Below are positions 8,717 to 18,526 of a stretch of 25,545 bases of DNA, piece after piece; the first letter of the stretch is position 1; every line of letters starts with the position of its first letter. A program made the translations under genes and the position numbers. This DNA is from a virus: positions 1 through 25,545 of IMG/VR virus record IMGVR_UViG_3300009149_000244. One strand, 5' to 3'. The notes beneath the pieces are model-generated. The model searched no databases. It was not told where the DNA came from and was given only the letters and a program-made list of their open reading frames with translations.

Positions 8717-10346
8717 CCAAAACGTACCAAATTCAAACCCCGCCTTCGACTCTATTTATAACCCTAGCGGGTTTGATGGTCAAGTAACTTCAGACTGGCT
8801 CCGCTTAGGAGGTATTCCAGAGGCACTTAAAAAAGATTTAATTGATTTCTCTACAGCAGATTTCGATGAGTTTAAAGCAAGCTTTAAAGAGTATGTGAAA
8901 TCTGTTTATCCTCAAGATTACAATAATTTTGTTGAGTCAGATTTAGGTCAGATGCTTACAGAACTATTTGCCTATCAAGCCGCTGTCTTATCTTTCAAGG
9001 CCGATGCTTTAGCGCAGGAGAGTTATATTTCTACTGCTAAAACCTCTGAAGGGTTGCTTAAGCTTTTGGAGTTAATTGGCATATCCTTAAGAGGTCCTGT
9101 TCCTGCGAAGGCTAATGCAGTGTTAACGGTTACTGATGAGACGTACGCTGTTACTGGTGCTGTCACCATGACAATCCCTCAAAGTGCCAGAAATGTCGAT
9201 ATGATTAGCACTAGAGACAATTTATCTTTATCTTATACACTCTATGACGTAGATGCGAATGGAAATATAGATATGGAAGCTGCTAATATTACATTAAATG
9301 CTGCTGATTTCGAAGACGATGGTCTTACTGCGTCTAATCTACTTCTACTAGAAGGGAAGCTGCAGACCCAGGATGGGACCTTTTTAACTGGCTCAACTAG
9401 TCAGGTTATAAAATTAACGTTACCTTCTGTAGTAGAGGGTAGTGTCGTGGTCTCCTCAGTAGATGACTGGTTCACTGAGATTGATAATATATGGTTTGCG
9501 TCTGCTGGAACCCCTGCATTTCAGCTTGTTTACAATGAAGACTTTTCCTGTGAGTTACGCTTTGGGGATGGTGTTATCGGTAAAGCCCCTCCCCCAGGCT
9601 CAGAGTACAGGGTAATGTATCGTACAGGAGGAGGCTTGAGAGGTAATGTAGGTTCCAACTCTATCTCTAAATCTGACACAGCTCAGTTCAGTATTAGCCC
9701 TGGGACTCCCAGAGCATTCTCCTTTACAAACAACAGACCAGGAACAGGTGGCGTAGACGCTCAATCCCTAGAGGAGGCTCGTCGTTTCGGTCCTATGTGG
9801 TTTGCGGCTCAGTATAGGGCTGTGACAGGTCAAGATTACACCGCATTTGCTAATCGCTTCAGGAGCGTTCTAGGTAAAACAGGTAAAGCTTTAGCAGTGT
9901 TGCGAGACAACGGAAGCGCGGGAAACATGATTGATATTTTTGTGCTTCAAAAAGCTACCGAAAATCACCTGGAAAGAGCAGCGTTTGAATTTAAGTCTGA
10001 GTTATTAGCCTACCTAGACAAGTACAGAATGATGACTGATGAGCTTACTATTGTTGATGGTATAGCGAGAACTTTAGATTTGGTTACTACCCTCTATATC
10101 GACAAGCAGCAAAAGCTATCTTCTGAGGATGTTAAGCAACGTGTCGCAGGTCTTATTCAGGAATACTTCTCTACAAATGTTATGGATTTTGGGAAGCCTC
10201 TCATTTTAGCTGAACTTATTAATTATATTCTAGGAGACCCAGGAGCCCGATTCTTCTCGATTGACAATTACGCTAATGATATTTATGTAGATTTTAATGA
10301 AATACTACAGTTGAATAATATAGAGATAAACGTGCAGTACGTATAA
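8709..10346 (+). CDS. gp6: Baseplate wedge protein, gp6/baseplate-J-like
   Basis: This is a 545-residue member of the gp6/gpJ family, whose dimers build the baseplate ring around the hub. Residues 67-110 hold the family signature: YPQDYNNFVESDLGQMLTEL, then FAYQAAVLSFKADALAQESY and a TAKTSEGLLKLLELIG helix. The middle (140-330) is a beta-rich domain with a conserved-looking 'LRFGDGVIGKAPPPGSEYRV' turn. Residues 346-385 (GGVDAQSLEEARRFGP, then YRAVTGQDYTAFANRF) match the hinge of baseplate-J proteins. The C-terminal part (about 440-545) carries the dimerisation-type region with ADSS-like alternation. The start at 8709 overlaps the gp25-like stop by 8 nt and is preceded by AAGGAG at a good spacing. 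Confidence 0.92.
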   Translation: MVDQNVPNSNPAFDSIYNPSGFDGQVTSDWLRLGGIPEALKKDLIDFSTADFDEFKASFKEYVKSVYPQDYNNFVESDLGQMLTELFAYQAAVLSFKADALAQESYISTAKTSEGLLKLLELIGISLRGPVPAKANAVLTVTDETYAVTGAVTMTIPQSARNVDMISTRDNLSLSYTLYDVDANGNIDMEAANITLNAADFEDDGLTASNLLLLEGKLQTQDGTFLTGSTSQVIKLTLPSVVEGSVVVSSVDDWFTEIDNIWFASAGTPAFQLVYNEDFSCELRFGDGVIGKAPPPGSEYRVMYRTGGGLRGNVGSNSISKSDTAQFSISPGTPRAFSFTNNRPGTGGVDAQSLEEARRFGPMWFAAQYRAVTGQDYTAFANRFRSVLGKTGKALAVLRDNGSAGNMIDIFVLQKATENHLERAAFEFKSELLAYLDKYRMMTDELTIVDGIARTLDLVTTLYIDKQQKLSSEDVKQRVAGLIQEYFSTNVMDFGKPLILAELINYILGDPGARFFSIDNYANDIYVDFNEILQLNNIEINVQYV

Positions 10347-13300
10347 TGTCCTCATCTACTACAAAGTATAACTATATCGAAATAGTAAACCGTATGGTTC
10401 CCGAATTTTATCGGGAAACGGATTTTCGCCTTTACGGGGAGGAGGAAGATGTAAGTTTAACCTTCCTAGGCAAAATGCTAAAAGCTGCTATTCAAAATGA
10501 TTTATACTTGACGGTTAGTAGTTTTGATTTAACGGAACGTATGCCAACATCTGCTGTGGCGAAATACTTTGTTCCTAACCAGCAAACTAATTTAAGTCCT
10601 AATGACTTTCAGCGTAATATTTTAGCTCCATACGCTTTAACGTTCGATTCGTTTCAAACTCAAGAGGAGCTTACTTCCTGGTTCACAGGCACCTTTCTCC
10701 CTGACGCTGAATTAAATAACCCTTCAGGATTGCTGTCTCACATGTCAGGGTTAGCGTTTGGGTCCTACTCCTCACTCTCTTCTGTTCATGAGTATTTAAT
10801 AGAAACTATGGGAATGTTTTATTTCCTAAATACATCTTCTTTAAGTGCTACGAATGCATCTGGAGATGCTTCCGCGTTAATGGTTGAATATATGATACCC
10901 CCTTTATTTAAAGGGCAAACCTTAACTACGAAGAATGCGTTAAATTCCCTGTTTAGATTTTTCTGGGAGGGTAGAGACGACAGTACGTATTACGGAAGCT
11001 TCTTTCCTTATAGCCATGCAAGCTCAACCGCCTCTTTATCGGCTAATGAGTACCTATCTGGGACTCAGATGTTTACTGCTATTCAAAAACAGTTGGAGAC
11101 TTGGACTGATGACCGTTTAAAAAATAGTTCCTTTTATGAAGACTCTTTAAGCGTGCTATTAGACGGCACAGGAGGATTCCCTTCTAAGATGAGGGATGCT
11201 GGGCCCTTTCAGAGGTTCCTAAAGGCTATTAGTTTAGGCATTGCTGATATAAACTTAATTATAGAAGAGATAGGAGACTTATTAAGTATAGATGACTGCC
11301 CTGAGAAATTCTTAGAGTTGTTGGCGAATAATGTTGGATGGCAATTTCTTACGGGTGACTACTCCAAATGGAGAGCCCAACTAAGAAACGCCGTAATGAT
11401 GTACAAGACTAAAGGTAGCGTTGTTGGGTTTGACGCAGCCTGCAGGTTAATATTCCCAGATGGGGTATTCGCCGCTTCTGATGTGGGCGAGACATGGGAA
11501 TCCTATCTCCCTAAATTGCTTTACTACCTAGTAAAAACAGAATCTTTTATTGCTAAAGAGGGTTTAGAGTTTAGTTCTGTAAGTACAACGTTTAGGGATT
11601 CATGGCCTTCTGGTGTGAGGTTCAATCAAGCTCCCCCTACCTACTCGGATGCGAAAGATAGAAATTACAGATTTTTAGTTGACGGCATCTTGGAAGATTA
11701 CTCTAACACCTTTTCAGCTATCTTAATCGGAGGTGTACTCTTTAAAGATAATAAGGTATGGGAGTGTCTTCTTGCCTTGAACGGGTTAAAGGGGTTCTAT
11801 CACAGGAATTATCCTTCTGATTCTCCTACAGGCGATGTAGGATTTCATGTTGCCGTACCCCCATGGGAGAAGTATGGGTTCTATAAAGAGTGCGAGCTAA
11901 CTCCTGCGCGGGTTAATTTTTTCTGCCGTGCCTTATCAGGAAGCCGCAACGATTTTGGGTTTGAAGTAAACGAGACTTACGTTTTAGCTTTTAAGGACTA
12001 CGTAATGAGTGCTTTGAATCAAGTGTATGCCCTCTCAGGCGCTCCTGCCCTTGGCGCTAATAACGGTTTCAGGTTCTTCACGAGCGCAATGTCCTTACCT
12101 CCTAATTACTCTAAATTTGTGGAGTACGGGCATACTAGCGCTTTGAGTTTATTTGATACTTGGAATACAAAATCTTCCTTTATTTTTGGAGCCTTTGAAG
12201 CATCTTCCTTAGATTATACAGTTGCACGTTACGATTCCTTTAGAAACAAAGCGGCGTTGCAAGTTTACGTAGATATCCTGAGAACTTTTCTCCCCCTGCA
12301 TGTGGTTGCTCGTATAACACTATATGAAGATTTAGAAGACACTCATACAGCCCTAGGGAAGCTGTGCATTCTAACAGATAACTGCCTTGATGATTGGAAT
12401 ACAGAGTATCTACGGTCTTATAGGACTGATTTTTGGGCAGGGACAAGCGGAACAGGTGCCCTAGGCACCGAAGGCATAAATGGAGATGGTAGAGTTCTTC
12501 CTTTATGGGTCAGCGCAGGTTCAAATAATTTTTGGTATGTTTCGGCTACCGACTTAAATAGAAACGCCTCTCGTAGAAGGAACTACCGCTACGCCCTTCC
12601 ATGTTATCCCTACACTCGACCAGGAAAGGGCCAGCCCATAGCCATGAATCATTATGGTATTGCTACTTCAAACGCCACCCTTAATGAGTACACTACTACC
12701 TGGGAGTACATTTCTAAAGGGTTTGAGTACGATACACAAGATTATTTACCTATGTCTTCTACGGTATGGGACAATAGCGGGTTTTTCTCAGGTACTGATT
12801 GTACGCGAGAAGGGTTGATGTCAGTCGATTTCGCTTTATCCTCCCTTTTCCCTTCCCGCGCAGTACCTGAGACAAATACAGCTTGTAGCTCCGTCCCAAT
12901 CCTTAGAAATAACATGAAAGGGGTTATGAAGGCTATGACCTCTAGAACTATTCGCCGTAATTCAAATCCGAGATTCTCAGATTTAGATTATAGGAGCTTT
13001 GATTTTGGAGATAGCGTTCATAGCAGTTACCATATTTATAAGAATGAATTTAGTAGTATTCTAGCAAATACTGTAAGTCCTAATATTCCTTACTATGGAG
13101 GTTATAATTTTATATCTTATGCTTATGGCCCTACTTTGTGGAATAGCGATTTTAGGTACAAAGGACTAATCGACGATAACGTAGCTGGGGCTCTAACGCC
13201 CCTACCGCAAGGACAGTACACTGGAGGGTATGAACTCCAATGGTCTTCTGTAGTCGCTCCTAGAGCCGCTGCGGGGCTTAGGTACGCAAACTATAATAAG

Positions 13301-14269
13301 AGGCTTATGACGATTAGTGACCGTCCTTATTTATACGCTGCGCCTGATGCTTATTCCGAGTATAGCTTGTCAGGAGTTTACAGGACTTCAGGAGAATACA
13401 TTACTAATGAGATTTTATCAGGGATACAATTCAGGCAATCGCATTCAAACTCTAAGTCTTTTGCTGTAGTAAATAACGGAGACAAAGACGCTGTATTAAA
13501 CGCCGCTTTAGGTGCGAGTATTGCCTTATTTTCCCCTGACACTAACCCTCTTGAGATTGTAGTTCCTTTTGACCCTCAGTATGCAGGCAATCAAAAGTTC
13601 AATAAGCTTAGACCTCAATCCCAATTTAAGGTAGATATTGCAGCTAGAACTCAATCTAATTTAGAAGTTCAAAGCTTAGCTGTAGAGCTTAGCACGTCAG
13701 GTGTTCTTGACGATATAGGCGCAGTTGTTGAATGGAGATTCTGTTGGAGGGATGAGAAGTGGATTCCATCGACGACAGTAGATGACCATATATTTACGAA
13801 AGTATTGCCTATAAGCGTGACTGCTAGATGCCCTGAGACTTTATCTGCATCATTTCACACGCAAGACATATTTACAGTAAAATCTATTCCCTGTGGAGAT
13901 ACTTTTAAATCAGGAGATGTACATACTTCCTCTACTGGGTATCTTCTAAAGGTTAAAAGTAACACTACAAATGATATTTTTGATAACACCGTAAGGGATG
14001 GGATTGTAATTTATGAAATTTCCGTGGTAGATACTGTACTAAATCAATCCATGAATTACTTTAATAGCAAAGAGATTGATACCATTTATACATTCTGGGA
14101 TGGCCTAACTACTACAAGTTACTCTCGTGATGCGACTTACTCTACATCCTCCTTTGAGGTTTCTGGGGGAAGCAAGGCAGAGTACGTAGAGCTTCTTGGA
14201 GGTTCTACTAATAGTGGGTCAACAACTGAGGGCTCATACACATACAGAAGTTTCAATATGAAGGACTGA
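10346..14269 (+). CDS. Large wedge protein, gp7/tail-protein-I-like, with beta-sandwich C-terminal extension
   Basis: Position directly after gp25- and gp6-like genes and a tail-protein-I-like core identify this as the third inner-wedge protein. The core is at residues about 285-373: FQRFLKAISLGIADINLII, then PEKFLELLANNVGWQFL, and RAQLRNAVMMYKTKGSVVGF ending in FPDG. This resembles P2 gpI-type proteins and the related gp7 core. The remaining about 930 residues are mostly beta-rich. Around 730-800 there is an Arg/Tyr/Asn-rich stretch with NYRYALPCYPYTRPGKGQP. Around 1078-1245 a sandwich-like module resembles those in the next gene. T4 gp7 is about 1030 residues, so this is longer, and the extra part may decorate the baseplate edge. 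The start is in the gp6-like stop (TAATG). Confidence 0.75.
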   Translation: MSSSTTKYNYIEIVNRMVPEFYRETDFRLYGEEEDVSLTFLGKMLKAAIQNDLYLTVSSFDLTERMPTSAVAKYFVPNQQTNLSPNDFQRNILAPYALTFDSFQTQEELTSWFTGTFLPDAELNNPSGLLSHMSGLAFGSYSSLSSVHEYLIETMGMFYFLNTSSLSATNASGDASALMVEYMIPPLFKGQTLTTKNALNSLFRFFWEGRDDSTYYGSFFPYSHASSTASLSANEYLSGTQMFTAIQKQLETWTDDRLKNSSFYEDSLSVLLDGTGGFPSKMRDAGPFQRFLKAISLGIADINLIIEEIGDLLSIDDCPEKFLELLANNVGWQFLTGDYSKWRAQLRNAVMMYKTKGSVVGFDAACRLIFPDGVFAASDVGETWESYLPKLLYYLVKTESFIAKEGLEFSSVSTTFRDSWPSGVRFNQAPPTYSDAKDRNYRFLVDGILEDYSNTFSAILIGGVLFKDNKVWECLLALNGLKGFYHRNYPSDSPTGDVGFHVAVPPWEKYGFYKECELTPARVNFFCRALSGSRNDFGFEVNETYVLAFKDYVMSALNQVYALSGAPALGANNGFRFFTSAMSLPPNYSKFVEYGHTSALSLFDTWNTKSSFIFGAFEASSLDYTVARYDSFRNKAALQVYVDILRTFLPLHVVARITLYEDLEDTHTALGKLCILTDNCLDDWNTEYLRSYRTDFWAGTSGTGALGTEGINGDGRVLPLWVSAGSNNFWYVSATDLNRNASRRRNYRYALPCYPYTRPGKGQPIAMNHYGIATSNATLNEYTTTWEYISKGFEYDTQDYLPMSSTVWDNSGFFSGTDCTREGLMSVDFALSSLFPSRAVPETNTACSSVPILRNNMKGVMKAMTSRTIRRNSNPRFSDLDYRSFDFGDSVHSSYHIYKNEFSSILANTVSPNIPYYGGYNFISYAYGPTLWNSDFRYKGLIDDNVAGALTPLPQGQYTGGYELQWSSVVAPRAAAGLRYANYNKRLMTISDRPYLYAAPDAYSEYSLSGVYRTSGEYITNEILSGIQFRQSHSNSKSFAVVNNGDKDAVLNAALGASIALFSPDTNPLEIVVPFDPQYAGNQKFNKLRPQSQFKVDIAARTQSNLEVQSLAVELSTSGVLDDIGAVVEWRFCWRDEKWIPSTTVDDHIFTKVLPISVTARCPETLSASFHTQDIFTVKSIPCGDTFKSGDVHTSSTGYLLKVKSNTTNDIFDNTVRDGIVIYEISVVDTVLNQSMNYFNSKEIDTIYTFWDGLTTTSYSRDATYSTSSFEVSGGSKAEYVELLGGSTNSGSTTEGSYTYRSFNMKD
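14260..14265 (+). promoter_or_regulatory. Ribosome-binding site for the 1224-aa protein
   Basis: GAAGGA lies 5 nt before the ATG at 14271, within the last codons of the preceding gene. With the one-base gap between the genes it supports the chosen start. Confidence 0.6.
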
Positions 14270-14270
14270 C

Positions 14271-17200
14271 ATGCAAGGAACACTTTCAATTTATCAAGGG
14301 TACTTAGACGGGGGAAACCCCGTTACTGAATCCACGCCTATTATACAAGAGAGAAATCTTATTGTAGATGGAATGAAAGAGCATGTAGTGAATATGCTTA
14401 CGCGTATACCTGCATCCTCCGCTATTGATGCTGATGTATCCTCTTCGTATAATGTTTCTAACTTCACCGTCCAAGGGTTCACTTTAAGCCCTAACCGTTC
14501 AGCCTTTGATAGAGTTCATGCTTTAGGCGCACTTTCTGGTTATGTATCTACACCTCGCTCGCCCTACAACAACACGGTGTATAAAAACCTAGACCCTTTA
14601 GATGGTACGGTTTGGGCTTATAACTCAGATATCCCTAACCATCAATTCTCGTCAGTAAACGTTTCTGGCGGTATTACCCCTAACTCGCAGTTAGTAAATC
14701 CCGATTTTTCATTATTAGACCCCCTGTTATTAAACGGGAATTTTAGGGATTACTCCCTAGACAGGGCATTGTCGGGGGTTCACATGAACGAGATACTCTC
14801 GTTATACGAGCTGAATGGATGGGAAGTTTATAGCGTCCTACGTTATGGTATAACTTCCTCCGAATTCGAAGATACTATAAGACTTGGCTCATGCTCCAGG
14901 TATGACCTAAAGGATGTATCTGGGATTTATAGCTTTTTATCGGGGACTACCCCTTCATCTACTTACGGAGAGGCTGACGACGGTATACTCTACATTCGTT
15001 CTTTTCAAAATACTGCATATCCTCCCCAAGTGGCTGACGGTTCTGGGATTGTAAAATTAAAACAACATTTTACTGTAAGAACTCCTGAAATTCTTAAAGA
15101 ATCAGTAGTGGACGGTACTGACAATGTACTTGCTGAAATAACCGCGCAGTTTAGTTCTCTTTCGGGAGGAGCGGGTTCTCGGATTCATCTTAACGTACGA
15201 GACCGAACCGCTGGGGAGTATTATAATTTTAGTTCTACAGCAGGTTTAGGTCGAAATTCGTGGGGTGGAAGTGGGTCTCCTATGGTATTTTATGCAGAAG
15301 CGAGCATTAGCGGTACCATATCTGAGTTTATTAACATACCATCTTCACGCGCTAATCATACTTTTAGCGTTGAATTCGAGTTTTACTGTCGTGACCTAAG
15401 CGATACTTTCAAGTGTTATTTTTGGAATTCGAACGTAAACTTGCTAAGGGGGTGGCGCTGGGGGAATATTTTTTCAGGGCAGGGAATGCATCGAGTGTGG
15501 GATAATGACTATCGAAACCCTGCATTGTTTATAAATGCTGAAGGCTCTGTTGGAGCCGCTCCGACTGCAGTACCCTTAAGTAGCACAACTTATCTGGCGC
15601 AGCCTTTTAAAATGGAGCCTCTTAAAAAGTACTCTATTATAACTGCCTTTAGCGGTACCGCAGCGTTCACAGCAGGCTCTGACATTATTAATACTGCTAT
15701 CGTAAAGAGGTTTACTTCAGATACAAGTTCTGCTACAGGTTATAATTACTTGTCTACGTCAAGTAGTTTCCCTTTACGGGAAACAAGACTTCCTTCAAAT
15801 TTTGCTTTTTCACCTGAGTACCCTCCCACGACTCCACCTAATAGCGTAGATTTGCAGTCTGCTACAGTGAGACCTTCGGATTTATGCTTAGAGGTTTCTG
15901 GAGGAGCTACTGTAAGTGGAACCTTTGAGCTGCCTACTAATAACCCTGCCCTATTAAGTGGAGAGGTAATAAGAACTTTCAGGACGGGAGTTGTCGCAAC
16001 GGACCATCTGAAGATTTCCCTGAGAACCGTAGGCTTTGACGCTAACGGTAATCAGCGATGGTTTAATTTTAAGTCTGGGGGTTGGGAGGTATCGTCAGGT
16101 TCCGTAAGCGCTAGTATTTACCTAGACTCATCCTCTATTTATGGAAGTGGCTTTGCGGCTTTTAACGCACCTCAAATTGAACTTAACACTCTTATAGATA
16201 TTGTTAAGCCAAATGATAATAACGCATACGACCTTCTCTTAGCTTTAGAGAATGGAGGTACAAACCCCGCATTCGTTAAAAACTTACGCGTTAACTCATA
16301 CCCAAAAACCATAGCGCAAGACACTCAGGAGGCGTTTAATTTTACTAGCCCACGAACCAACCAGTGTTGGCATAATATAACATATTCAGGCCAGAACATA
16401 TTAAGCGGGCTAACGTCTGGAAATGTACCTAATTCTAATACGCAGGCAACCTCAAACACTATAAATTTACTAGGGGCGTATCCTATCGAGGCAATGTATG
16501 ATTCTTCTGGTTCGTGTCATGCCGCTGATTCTGATTATAGGCTATACTTAATGCAAAGCACAGCAACGACTGGAGGTGCGGGAAAAGCTTATAAATTTAA
16601 TACAATAAACATAGTAGACGATTCGTTAGTTGCAGCTACAGGTACACCCGACAAGGACATTCTAACCTCGGAGACTTATGTAAACACGCAAAGATTTGAT
16701 ATTATTAATCAGCCTTATGTTGAGTGGGCGGATAATTTGAATGTTTACCCCCCTTCTAGCCTTGTTCATACTGGCGCGTGCCTTCAATCTCCTGCGACTA
16801 TCGCACTTAATGGCGCTCTTAATCAATCCAACGCAAGCTTAATTTTAGCTGCTAATAATAACTTTATTGAGGGAGACTACCCCTCATGTCAGTTATCTTA
16901 TATCGAAAACCTAGACGAAATCCACCTCCCTACAAGCGCCACTCAAAGGTCGTTTACTTTTCAGTATAATGAAGCTGCTAATACTGTTTGGTGGGGCCCA
17001 GAGCCTAACATAAAGTGGAGGGCATGCGCTACAACCAAAGATGGAGCCATAGTATGGTGGAGTGCGAGCGAAGGTACGTGGAGTGAGTATGCACTTTCGT
17101 CAATACCTAATAATGAGTATGATGGTGGGGTTCTTCAGAGAGCCACTAGTAATGTGATTAAAACTGCCACTAGTACAAAATACGACCTTACAAATGAACG

Positions 17201-17945
17201 TTTCGATAAGACTACTAAGATAAAAACCTCCATCTTTATGTACAGTTGGGCTGCGAACGATATTATTACTCTGCGTAATTGGAAATTTTACACAAATGGT
17301 CCTTACCCTGAAATGGATATGCCCGAGTTCCCAGCCCCCAACCAAACTACTGTACAGTCACCTATCACCCCTTACGCAGAGTTAGGTCATTATACTAACC
17401 AAATAGCTTTATCAGCCTCTCTATCATCTATAAACTTGGATAGAGCTTTAGGTAATATTAACTGGGCTCCCTCCGCTGGGCTTGCTATTAGCGGGGTTGA
17501 GGCGAAATCTGCTTTAAATGCATACGACGTAATTAATTCTGACGGGTATGTACTATTTGGGTATGAAGGCCCGAAATACCAAGGAGGATTACCTTACTAC
17601 GTAAACGGGTTTAACGCTACTTCATCAATAAGCTCTATGACCTATACATTAGATGTTAGCTCTGGAGCCTTAGATTACTTCCAGATGCAGGGAGGTGTAG
17701 GAGCGATAGGGTTACACACATTTAACGTAGATGAAACCTACAGGAAGCTTAAAACAAATGGGTTCAATTTGAGTGCCATTTATGACACTTCGGCCGCTAC
17801 CGCCGATAGCCTATATAACTTAAGTGATGTAACTAGAAACCCCGTATTCAGATTAGTGGCTAAGAAAGTTTTTCGAACGCCCTTGTCATACACTACGGGA
17901 GCTAATAAGTTTATTCGTCTTAGTTGGGAAATTAGATTTATATAA
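14271..17945 (+). CDS. Giant modular virion protein with carbohydrate-binding-like modules
   Basis: This 1224-residue protein has no single recognised family. The ends match the next, much smaller protein. At the N-terminus, GTLSIYQGYLDGG followed by NLIVDGMKEHV corresponds to GHLEVIKLYVDGT followed by NVITSGMGYTL. At the C-terminus, GAIGLHTFN and a closing KVFRTPL...FIRLSWEIRF correspond to INEIGLFSRN and RYFTPL...FSVLFRWTIEF. Between them lie modules resembling carbohydrate-binding sandwiches: one region near 150-400 (LLLNGNFRDY, LNGWEVYS, EYYNFSSTAG), one near 537-680 (LEVSGGATVSGTFEL, QRWFNFKSGGW, VKNLRVNS) and one near 885-1010 (AIVWWSASEGTW, ITLRNWKFYT). I infer a baseplate-attached, glycan-binding or fibre-connecting protein. 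It starts one base after the previous stop and ends in a TAATG overlap. Confidence 0.7.
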   Translation: MQGTLSIYQGYLDGGNPVTESTPIIQERNLIVDGMKEHVVNMLTRIPASSAIDADVSSSYNVSNFTVQGFTLSPNRSAFDRVHALGALSGYVSTPRSPYNNTVYKNLDPLDGTVWAYNSDIPNHQFSSVNVSGGITPNSQLVNPDFSLLDPLLLNGNFRDYSLDRALSGVHMNEILSLYELNGWEVYSVLRYGITSSEFEDTIRLGSCSRYDLKDVSGIYSFLSGTTPSSTYGEADDGILYIRSFQNTAYPPQVADGSGIVKLKQHFTVRTPEILKESVVDGTDNVLAEITAQFSSLSGGAGSRIHLNVRDRTAGEYYNFSSTAGLGRNSWGGSGSPMVFYAEASISGTISEFINIPSSRANHTFSVEFEFYCRDLSDTFKCYFWNSNVNLLRGWRWGNIFSGQGMHRVWDNDYRNPALFINAEGSVGAAPTAVPLSSTTYLAQPFKMEPLKKYSIITAFSGTAAFTAGSDIINTAIVKRFTSDTSSATGYNYLSTSSSFPLRETRLPSNFAFSPEYPPTTPPNSVDLQSATVRPSDLCLEVSGGATVSGTFELPTNNPALLSGEVIRTFRTGVVATDHLKISLRTVGFDANGNQRWFNFKSGGWEVSSGSVSASIYLDSSSIYGSGFAAFNAPQIELNTLIDIVKPNDNNAYDLLLALENGGTNPAFVKNLRVNSYPKTIAQDTQEAFNFTSPRTNQCWHNITYSGQNILSGLTSGNVPNSNTQATSNTINLLGAYPIEAMYDSSGSCHAADSDYRLYLMQSTATTGGAGKAYKFNTINIVDDSLVAATGTPDKDILTSETYVNTQRFDIINQPYVEWADNLNVYPPSSLVHTGACLQSPATIALNGALNQSNASLILAANNNFIEGDYPSCQLSYIENLDEIHLPTSATQRSFTFQYNEAANTVWWGPEPNIKWRACATTKDGAIVWWSASEGTWSEYALSSIPNNEYDGGVLQRATSNVIKTATSTKYDLTNERFDKTTKIKTSIFMYSWAANDIITLRNWKFYTNGPYPEMDMPEFPAPNQTTVQSPITPYAELGHYTNQIALSASLSSINLDRALGNINWAPSAGLAISGVEAKSALNAYDVINSDGYVLFGYEGPKYQGGLPYYVNGFNATSSISSMTYTLDVSSGALDYFQMQGGVGAIGLHTFNVDETYRKLKTNGFNLSAIYDTSAATADSLYNLSDVTRNPVFRLVAKKVFRTPLSYTTGANKFIRLSWEIRFI
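14307..14324 (+). other. GC-rich hairpin with GAAA tetraloop near a gene start
   Basis: The transcript can form ACGGGG-GAAA-CCCCGT (14308-14323), six Watson-Crick pairs closed by a GNRA tetraloop, plus a possible G-U pair outside (14307/14324). It begins 37 nt downstream of the ATG at 14271. There is no U-tract, so it is not an intrinsic terminator. A role in translation or RNA stability is only a possibility; the bases also encode an ordinary Asp-Gly-Gly-Asn-Pro-Val turn. Confidence 0.4.
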
Positions 17946-18526
17946 TGGAAACCATTTTAGATTACGGGTCTGGAGACAGGATTAAAGGCCACCTAGAAGT
18001 CATCAAGCTTTATGTTGATGGTACGGAGGAGGTGCATTTTTCAGATAAAAACGTCATTACTTCTGGAATGGGGTACACTTTACTGGCGGCGTTCGCTTCT
18101 TCAGGACCTGGGACAGTAGAACCGTTTCAAATTCAATACTTTCAATTAGGGACTGGTGGAAACTATTCCCGTCAAGTGTCTTCTACTGGAGATTTAGCGG
18201 CCCCTCTTACCTCTGTACAGTACGGGACTGCAAACTTTGAAATCAGTACTCATGATTTAAGCTCTGGTACGCCTACCACCAACCAGGTCTTTGGAATTAT
18301 TCCGTGGCCTTATATTAAAAAGGTAAGCCCTACTCGCGTAATGTACCAGGTAATGGTAGGAGACGAGGCTGTAAACGGTATTACTATTAATGAGATTGGC
18401 TTATTTAGTAGAAATCCTAACTCATCTGCGACTGAGGGTAGCTATTTATGTGCCTACAGGTACTTCACTCCACTTGCTAAGCAAGATTCCTTTTCTGTGC
18501 TATTTCGCTGGACTATTGAATTCTAA
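17945..18526 (+). CDS. Small fibre-type/adaptor protein (193 aa)
   Basis: This protein has a beta-rich layout common in small phage tail-fibre or collar proteins. Residues 14-45 form a strand pair and turn (KGHLEVIKLYVDGTEEV, then NVITSGMGYTL). FQIQYFQLGTGG is at 61-72, INEIGLF at 148-154, and a closing FTPLAKQDSFSVLFRWTIEF occupies the last 20 residues. The pattern 'INE.GLF ... (A)(Y/R)..F.p..K....s..f.WtI.F' is seen at the C-terminus of many phage tail and fibre proteins. Its ends resemble those of the preceding 1224-residue protein, so the two probably share a fold and perhaps neighbouring sites on the baseplate. It overlaps both neighbours through TAATG, and lies directly before the giant fibres, which fits a role as attachment adaptor. 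The exact role is not shown. Confidence 0.7.
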   Translation: METILDYGSGDRIKGHLEVIKLYVDGTEEVHFSDKNVITSGMGYTLLAAFASSGPGTVEPFQIQYFQLGTGGNYSRQVSSTGDLAAPLTSVQYGTANFEISTHDLSSGTPTTNQVFGIIPWPYIKKVSPTRVMYQVMVGDEAVNGITINEIGLFSRNPNSSATEGSYLCAYRYFTPLAKQDSFSVLFRWTIEF

